Part shown: positions 7,637 to 11,850 of the stretch, in pieces
How positions within the stretch are numbered: the first letter of the stretch is position 1
Layout of the letters: each line of letters begins with the position of its first letter
Source: an uncultured Caryophanales bacterium
GTDB lineage: Bacteria > Bacillota_I > Bacilli_A > RFN20 > CAG-826
Direction: 5' to 3'
Assembly: GCA_946403545.1 (NCBI GenBank)
Contig: CAMJAG010000030.1
Span: 1 to 11,850 of the forward strand
DNA: 11,850 nucleotides
The notes under the pieces: model-generated
Database searches by the model: none
What the model saw: the letters and a program-made list of their open reading frames with translations, nothing else
What the model was told of the DNA's origin: nothing
Translations under genes and position numbers: made by a program

Positions 7637-8189
7637 AGTTGAATTTACTCATTGCCCGCTCAAAGTCGGTTTTAAATGCCTCCTTAATAGCTTCGACAGC
7701 GAGATTAATAGCCTCGTCAATTAATGGTCTTTCATCCTTAGTAGGTTTTCCAAGAACATAATCAATCGCGCCATATTCATCTGGTTCACCAATACCGATT
7801 CTAATTCTCTTAAAATCTTCAGTCTTTAAATTATCGATAATATTTTGAAGACCTTTTTGTCCACCAGAAGAACCTTTTGGACGTAAGCGAATTTTGCCTA
7901 CATCAATAGCCATATCATCGCAAATAACAATGATATCGTTAATATCAATCCTAAAATAGTTAACTACTTCACTAACAGCGGTACCACTTAAATTCATATA
8001 AGTAGTAGGTTTGAAAAGAATAACATCTTGTTCAAATATTTTTCCTCTACCCATTAATCCATGAAAAACTTCCTTATCTACATCAATTCTAGATAAGTCA
8101 CTTAAAAGATCTACAGTCATAAATCCCATATTATGACGTGTTCCTTCATATTTTTTTCCTGGATTTCCTAAGCCTACTATTAGTTTCAT
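7635..8189 (-). CDS. pth: Peptidyl-tRNA hydrolase
   Basis: Cytoplasmic esterase (184 aa) that frees tRNA from peptidyl-tRNA dropped by ribosomes. In Bacillus it has also been reported to release chains in ribosome quality control. Family marks: MKLIVGLGNPG with Asn9, RHNMGF with catalytic His19, KPTTYMNLSG with Met65-Asn66, CDDMAIDVGKIRLR with Asp91, and IRIGIGEPDE. The position usually read as GGHNGL is GGQKGL here (Gln111, Lys112), replacing the conserved His-Asn pair. The ATG at 8189 is certain because the N-terminus matches the family from residue 1, yet no SD precedes it. It is the first gene of the run with mfd, rqcP and tilS and is divergent from popT. Length is normal, so despite the change a functional enzyme is likely. 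Confidence 0.95.
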   Translation of the reverse strand: MKLIVGLGNPGKKYEGTRHNMGFMTVDLLSDLSRIDVDKEVFHGLMGRGKIFEQDVILFKPTTYMNLSGTAVSEVVNYFRIDINDIIVICDDMAIDVGKIRLRPKGSSGGQKGLQNIIDNLKTEDFKRIRIGIGEPDEYGAIDYVLGKPTKDERPLIDEAINLAVEAIKEAFKTDFERAMSKFN

Positions 8190-8199
8190 AAGATTGACA

Positions 8200-8215
8200 G
8201 GGTTAATTATAACCC
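8200..8215. repeat. Perfect inverted repeat upstream of pth, possible operator
   Basis: GGGTTAATTATAACCC has perfect 6-bp arms (GGGTTA/TAACCC) around 4 bp. It lies 11-26 nt upstream of the pth ATG and contains, on the minus strand, a TATAAT at 8211-8206. The sequence GGGTTATA also recurs on the plus strand at 8264-8271, across the popT -10. It could be a binding site for a regulator of both genes, or a small leader hairpin. Confidence 0.45.
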
Positions 8216-8224
8216 GTGCAACAC

Positions 8225-8233
8225 ATTATATCA
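8225..8233 (-). promoter_or_regulatory. Probable extended -10 promoter of the pth operon
   Basis: On the minus strand TGATATAAT is a full extended -10 (TGnTATAAT). No good -35 stands at 16-18 bp; TTAACA is present but 20 bp away. Predicted start is near 8218, giving a leader of about 28 nt with no SD. A second TATAAT at 8211-8206 would give a leader of about 10 nt. Confidence 0.5.
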
Positions 8234-8243
8234 CAACAAAATA

Positions 8244-8257
8244 ATTAACTTGTTAAT
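8244..8257. repeat. Inverted repeat in the middle of the divergent promoter region
   Basis: ATTAAC-TT-GTTAAT has perfect 6-bp arms with 2 bp between. It overlaps the candidate -35 elements of both popT (TTAACT, plus strand) and pth (TTAACA, minus strand). This placement suits a shared operator, but the AT-rich composition makes chance symmetry plausible. Confidence 0.35.
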
Positions 8258-8273
8258 ATTTTTGGGTTATACT
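8245..8273 (+). promoter_or_regulatory. Probable promoter of popT giving a nearly leaderless mRNA
   Basis: TTAACT (8245-8250, 4 of 6 to TTGACA), a 17-bp spacer, and TATACT (8268-8273, 5 of 6 to TATAAT). Transcription would start near 8280, about 3 nt before the popT ATG at 8283. That agrees with the absence of an SD there. Confidence 0.45.
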
Positions 8274-8282
8274 CTAACTACT

Positions 8283-9254
8283 ATGAATAAATGGTTTAAA
8301 AGATTCTTTGCTGGTATGGGTATTGGCACAGGTGCTGCAATCCCTGGAGTTAGTGGCGCTGCTATAGCAGTTATCTTTAATGTCTACCAAGATATCATTA
8401 CTGCAGTTAATAACTTCAGAAAGAAATTTGGTTGGTCAATTAAAGTTTTAATCCCTATCTTTTTAGGAATTGTATGTGCAGTCATACCTTGTATCATCAT
8501 ATTCCACCTAGCATTCAAATATTGCATGTTTGCTTTAATTTGTATCTTCGTAGGATTCTTAATTGGTAGCTTCCCTGGTATCACAAAAGAAGTCAAAGGT
8601 GTGCAAGTCACAAACAAATTAAAAGTCATTGTAATCATTGGCATTATCTTTGTCATTTGTTTGGGAATTGCTAGCGTTTTACTAGGAAATATCCTAGATT
8701 TACAGGGGTTATTCGATGAAATGCCTTGGTGGTTATACCTCGTTTTGATTCCTGTTGGAGTGCTCGCTGCTGTTGCATTAACTGTTCCGGGATTATCTGG
8801 CTCATTAATCCTATTAATCCTAGGTTTCTATAGACCTTTAGTGGACCACTGCACTGGTTGGGCAAAAGCATTATTCAAAGGTGATGCATCTCACTTACTT
8901 CAATTATTTGGAATGTTAGGATGCTTCGCTATTGGATGCTTAATTGGTGTTGTTTTAGTCTCTAAAATCATGTCTAGATTGTTAGAGAAACACCATGACG
9001 CAACATTCTTTGCAATCATCGGATTCATCCTTGGTTCAATCGTTGTGTTATTTGTTAACTACGATATCGTTAACTACTACAAGTTCTGGTTATCTCAACC
9101 ATTACCTGCAAGCGTAATTATCGATCCAATTCTTCCTTGGTGGGCAGAAATACTCCTCGGAGTAGTGCTCATAGGAGGATGTGCATTTGCATCATTCAAG
9201 CTTGTGAAAGCGGAAGATAAGCAAAAAGAAGAAGCTAAAAAAGTGTCTGATTAA
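8283..9254 (+). CDS. popT: DUF368 membrane protein, PopT-type undecaprenyl-phosphate translocase
   Basis: Polytopic inner-membrane protein of 323 aa. The DUF368 family includes PopT, shown to return undecaprenyl phosphate across the membrane so that the lipid carrier for cell-wall synthesis can be reused. The sequence has the family's paired motifs IPGVSG (20-25) and VPGLSG (168-173), one in each half, as expected from an internal inverted duplication. Many hydrophobic segments separate them, with a charged tail after about residue 305. The ATG at 8283 is chosen because MNKWFKRFFAGMGIG fits the usual N-terminus; a TTG at 8250 would precede the -10 box. No SD is present. The gene is divergent from pth and ends in its own terminator, so it appears monocistronic. 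The family is clear; lipid specificity is inferred. Confidence 0.88.
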   Translation: MNKWFKRFFAGMGIGTGAAIPGVSGAAIAVIFNVYQDIITAVNNFRKKFGWSIKVLIPIFLGIVCAVIPCIIIFHLAFKYCMFALICIFVGFLIGSFPGITKEVKGVQVTNKLKVIVIIGIIFVICLGIASVLLGNILDLQGLFDEMPWWLYLVLIPVGVLAAVALTVPGLSGSLILLILGFYRPLVDHCTGWAKALFKGDASHLLQLFGMLGCFAIGCLIGVVLVSKIMSRLLEKHHDATFFAIIGFILGSIVVLFVNYDIVNYYKFWLSQPLPASVIIDPILPWWAEILLGVVLIGGCAFASFKLVKAEDKQKEEAKKVSD

Positions 9255-9268
9255 TCAGGCATTTTTTT
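9244..9268 (+). terminator. Rho-independent terminator of popT
   Basis: Stem TGTCTGA/TCAGGCA (7 bp, one G-T pair) with loop TTAA, followed by seven T residues. The stem starts inside the last popT codons and the TAA stop forms part of the loop. It separates popT from the downstream ABC operon. Confidence 0.85.
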
Positions 9269-9299
9269 ATAATAATTTAATTTATTGAAAGCAAATTAC

Positions 9300-9329
9300 T
9301 TGTTTATGTTTTATAAACATATGTATAAT
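9300..9329 (+). promoter_or_regulatory. Probable promoter of the ABC exporter operon
   Basis: Perfect -10 TATAAT at 9324-9329 with a weak -35, TTGTTT at 9300-9305 (18-bp spacer). Start is expected near 9336, leaving a leader of about 19 nt that holds AGGGGG at 9341-9346, 8 nt before the ATG at 9355. Confidence 0.55.
9305..9321. promoter_or_regulatory. Operator-like inverted repeat between -35 and -10
   Basis: TATGTTT-TAT-AAACATA has perfect 7-bp arms with a 3-bp centre, lying almost exactly in the promoter spacer. A second register, TGTTTAT-GTTTT-ATAAACA (9301-9319), is also perfect. Placement is typical of a repressor site on an inducible exporter operon. No regulator gene is visible in the window. 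Confidence 0.5.
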
Positions 9330-9354
9330 TAATGCTCGTAAGGGGGATTATTGA

Positions 9355-11208
9355 ATGACACTTTTCCAAAAAATTAAGTTAATTCTTAGAAGTGTTAGAG
9401 AGTATAAGAAATACGCGATAATAACTCCTTTGTTTATGATTGGAGAAATTCTTTTAGAATGTCTCTTACCATTTTTAATGTCCAACCTCATTGATATGAT
9501 TGCAAAATTATCTTCTATGGATGACTTTTTCGTACCAATGGAGACCACAAACTTACCATTTAAGATTTCATTCGGAGTATTAGTGTTTACATTACTCGGA
9601 ATGGCTATGTTATCACTTTTATGTGGCATCTTAGGTGGAAGATACGCTGCTAAGGCAGGTCTTGGTATGGGCGCTAACTTAAGAAATGATTTGTATGAGA
9701 AAATTCAATCATTCTCATTCTCAAATATTGATAAATTCTCTGCTTCATCTTTAATCACTAGAATGACAACTGATATTCAAGGTGTCCAAATGTCATTCCA
9801 AATGTGTATTCGTATTGTTGTTAGAGCACCACTTATGCTCATTTTCTCCGCGATTATGTCTATCGTTTCAGGTGGAATTATGAGTTTAATCTTCTTAGGC
9901 GTTGGTTTAATCGTTGTTATCGGACTCATTTTAATTGTTAAAAACGCAATGCATATCTTCCGTAGAGTCTTCAAACGTTACGATGTTCTTAATGCTTCTG
10001 TTCAAGAAAATATTTCTGGTATTAGAGTGGTTAAGACATTCGTTAGAGAAGCTTTTGAAAAGAAAAAATTCAATACCGCTAGTGATAACATCACATTTGA
10101 CTTTGTCAAAGCAGAAAAGATTGTTGCTTATAACAACCCATTAATGAATACATCAATTCACTTATCTAACGTTTTAGTTGTGGGTTTAGGTACAAAACTT
10201 ATCTGTGATTCTATTTATGCAATTAACAAAACAACTGATGCAGTAGGAAACGAAAAGATTAATATTCTTTCCGAAACATTAACTATTGGTCAATTATCTG
10301 CGATGATTACATATGGCATTCAAATCCTTACATCATTAATGATGATATCTATGATCATGGTTATGTTAGTCATGTCCTTAGAATCTGTTAACCGTATTTG
10401 TGAAGTTCTTGTTGAAGAACCTTCTATTAAGAATCCAGAAAATCCTATTATGGCTTTAGAAGATGGTTCTGTTGAATTCAAGGATGTTGATTTCAAATAC
10501 TCCGCAAACGCACAAAGAAATGCATTAGAAAATATCAATTTATCCATCAAATCCGGCCAATTTATCGGGATTTTAGGCGGAACTGGTAGTGGTAAGACAT
10601 CCCTAGTTAACTTAATTTCTCGTTTATACGATATTACTGATGGAACTCTCACTGTTGGTGGTCATGACGTTAAAGAATATGACTTAGTTACATTAAGAGA
10701 TTCCGTCAGTGTTGTTCTTCAAAAGAACGTTTTATTCTCCGGCACTATTAGAAGCAATATGCAATGGGGAGATATTAACGCTACCGATGAAGAAATGATG
10801 AGAGCATTAACTATCGCTCAAATTCATGAAATTAATGGCGACAGCGAAGGAATGCTTGATAGAAAAGTTGAACAAGGTGGTAGCAACTTCTCTGGTGGCC
10901 AAAAACAAAGACTTTGTATTGCTAGAGCAATCTTAAAGAAACCTAAGATTTTGATCTTAGATGACTCCACTAGTGCGGTTGATACTAAAACTGATAGATT
11001 AATTAGAAAAGCTTTAAAAGAAGATTTACCTCAAATAACAAAGATCGTTATTGCACAAAGAATCTCTTCTATTGAAGACGCAGATCAAATCGTTGTTATG
11101 AACAATGGTATGATTGACCAAGTTGGCACTCATGAAGAATTAATTAAGAGCAATAAGATTTATCAAGACGTCTATCATACTCAATCTTCTTTAGGAGGTA
11201 ACAAGTAA
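9355..11208 (+). CDS. ABC exporter half-transporter, degenerate-site subunit of a heterodimer
   Basis: Membrane-fused ATPase of 617 aa: a six-helix type I exporter domain (about 15-345) followed by a nucleotide-binding domain. Motifs: Walker A GGTGSGKT (408-415), Q-loop Gln456, signature FSGGQ (512-516), Walker B ILILDD (532-537), D-loop SAVD (540-543), and switch residue Gln568 in IAQRI. Asp537 stands where the catalytic Glu is expected and Gln568 where the His is expected. Both changes mark the non-catalytic-site partner of heterodimeric exporters such as TM287/288, LmrCD or BmrCD. The second subunit follows 1 nt after the stop. Predicted extracytoplasmic segments at about 50-75 and 285-312 are rather long. 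Substrate is unknown; relatives export drugs, lipids or peptides. AGGGGG at 9341-9346 supports the start, and the promoter carries an operator-like palindrome, suggesting inducible expression. Confidence 0.93.
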   Translation: MTLFQKIKLILRSVREYKKYAIITPLFMIGEILLECLLPFLMSNLIDMIAKLSSMDDFFVPMETTNLPFKISFGVLVFTLLGMAMLSLLCGILGGRYAAKAGLGMGANLRNDLYEKIQSFSFSNIDKFSASSLITRMTTDIQGVQMSFQMCIRIVVRAPLMLIFSAIMSIVSGGIMSLIFLGVGLIVVIGLILIVKNAMHIFRRVFKRYDVLNASVQENISGIRVVKTFVREAFEKKKFNTASDNITFDFVKAEKIVAYNNPLMNTSIHLSNVLVVGLGTKLICDSIYAINKTTDAVGNEKINILSETLTIGQLSAMITYGIQILTSLMMISMIMVMLVMSLESVNRICEVLVEEPSIKNPENPIMALEDGSVEFKDVDFKYSANAQRNALENINLSIKSGQFIGILGGTGSGKTSLVNLISRLYDITDGTLTVGGHDVKEYDLVTLRDSVSVVLQKNVLFSGTIRSNMQWGDINATDEEMMRALTIAQIHEINGDSEGMLDRKVEQGGSNFSGGQKQRLCIARAILKKPKILILDDSTSAVDTKTDRLIRKALKEDLPQITKIVIAQRISSIEDADQIVVMNNGMIDQVGTHEELIKSNKIYQDVYHTQSSLGGNK

Positions 11209-11209
11209 T

Positions 11210-11850
11210 ATGCCTCCAATGAGAATAAGAGAACACGCAAAAGCTAAAAAAGGTACTATGAAGCGTCTTCTTAAACAATTATTCAAACTCTATCCAATTC
11301 AAATGGTTGTAAACATCATTTGTATTGCTTTTAATGCGTTCTCAAATCTTTGTAGTTCAATCTTCTTAGGTTTAATCACATCCACCTTAACTGAAGCATG
11401 CATTCCACATGTAGGAGAAGCTCCAGGTGCTAATGGATTTATCAAAGTTAATCCGTTTGTAGGTAGTTATGATGTATCCACCTTTGGTGGAATTATGAAG
11501 TTACATAACGTCAACGTTACTACACTATTAATCTTTATGATTAGTGTTTATGTTGTCGCAGTTATTGCTTCCTTCTGGTGGAACCGTAGCATGGCTATTA
11601 TCACTCAAAGATTCTTAAACGAATTCAGAAAAGCTATGTTTAATCACATGGAAGACCTTCCAATTAAATACTTTGATACACACGCACATGGTTCAATCAT
11701 GTCCGTATATACAAACGATATCGATACAATTAGACAATTTATTTCTCAATCAATCCCAGAAATGATTAGAAATATGCTTACTTTGATATTCTGTTTTGGA
11801 TTCATGTTAATTTGTTCATTACAAATGACCGCTATTGTAATTGGATTTAC
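11210..11850 (+). CDS. ABC exporter half-transporter, second subunit (partial, N-terminal membrane domain only)
   Basis: The first 213 codons of a second half-transporter remain open to the right edge. The start ATG lies 1 nt after the TAA of the upstream subunit. AGGAGG at 11193-11198, within the upstream gene, is 11 nt away, so translation is probably coupled. The sequence shows a basic N-terminus, TM1 at about 33-57, a long extracytoplasmic loop at about 60-102, TM2 at about 104-122, then the cytoplasmic stretch typical of these exporters (FRKAMFNHMEDLPIKYFDTHAHGSI at 139-163 followed by TNDIDTIRQF), and another membrane segment at about 188-205. The ATPase domain is off the window. By analogy with known pairs it should carry the intact catalytic Glu and switch His. 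Confident as an exporter subunit; substrate unknown. Confidence 0.9.
   Translation, partial: MPPMRIREHAKAKKGTMKRLLKQLFKLYPIQMVVNIICIAFNAFSNLCSSIFLGLITSTLTEACIPHVGEAPGANGFIKVNPFVGSYDVSTFGGIMKLHNVNVTTLLIFMISVYVVAVIASFWWNRSMAIITQRFLNEFRKAMFNHMEDLPIKYFDTHAHGSIMSVYTNDIDTIRQFISQSIPEMIRNMLTLIFCFGFMLICSLQMTAIVIGF

Noticed and set aside
8250..8282. TTG-initiated extension of the DUF368 protein.
   Set aside because: It would begin upstream of the probable -10 box and adds residues not expected for the family; the ATG at 8283 fits the usual N-terminus.
9935..10144. Short open frames inside the plus-strand genes (9935-10144 in another frame; 8384-8656, 8671-8871, 9348-9629, 9777-9974 and 10320-10652 on the minus strand).
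   Set aside because: All are inside popT or the ABC gene and show no independent motif or start signal.
1..11850. tRNA, rRNA, riboswitch, CRISPR array, insertion sequence, phage attachment site.
   Set aside because: No gap between genes exceeds about 100 bp, and none shows cloverleaf, leader-fold, repeat-spacer or terminal-repeat structure by eye. A covariance-model scan was not possible.

Overview
This is an AT-rich stretch of a low-GC Gram-positive (Firmicutes/Bacillota-type) chromosome. The minus-strand order pth, mfd, rqcP, tilS, ftsH, dusB is the familiar Bacillus-like housekeeping neighbourhood in compressed form. The hprT, divIC and sporulation genes that lie among these genes in Bacillus are absent here. 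All tryptophans I checked are TGG, the genes run full length with the standard code, and all seven complete genes end in TAA, so there is no sign of the mycoplasma UGA=Trp code. A non-sporulating, streamlined Bacilli, Erysipelotrichia or Acholeplasma-like lineage fits. I cannot name the species.

Region 1 (1-8189, all minus strand) should be read from right to left. pth, mfd, rqcP and tilS are packed with gaps of 11 and 9 nt and then an 11-nt overlap, so they form one probable operon driven from just upstream of pth. ftsH follows after a 77-nt gap that carries its own promoter-like sequence and a strong Shine-Dalgarno (SD). A hairpin with an imperfect T-tract closes ftsH. The last gene is dusB, whose C-terminal half lies off the left edge. 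Together these genes handle stalled translation (Pth, RqcP), stalled transcription and repair (Mfd), tRNA modification (TilS, DusB) and membrane protein quality control (FtsH).

Region 2 (8190-8282) is a short divergent promoter region with two small perfect inverted repeats. The genes on both sides lack an SD, and promoter-like -10 boxes sit close to their start codons.

Region 3 (8283-11850, plus strand) begins with a DUF368 membrane protein of the PopT undecaprenyl-phosphate translocase family, closed by a clear intrinsic terminator. A new promoter with an operator-like inverted repeat then precedes a two-gene ABC exporter operon. The first subunit has the degenerate ATP-site residues typical of heterodimeric exporters. 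The second subunit is cut by the right edge.

The window looks mostly ordinary. I found no mobile element, CRISPR array, RNA gene or obvious new system. The points most worth a second look are the altered motifs in TilS and Pth, the SD-less starts, and the operator-like palindromes.
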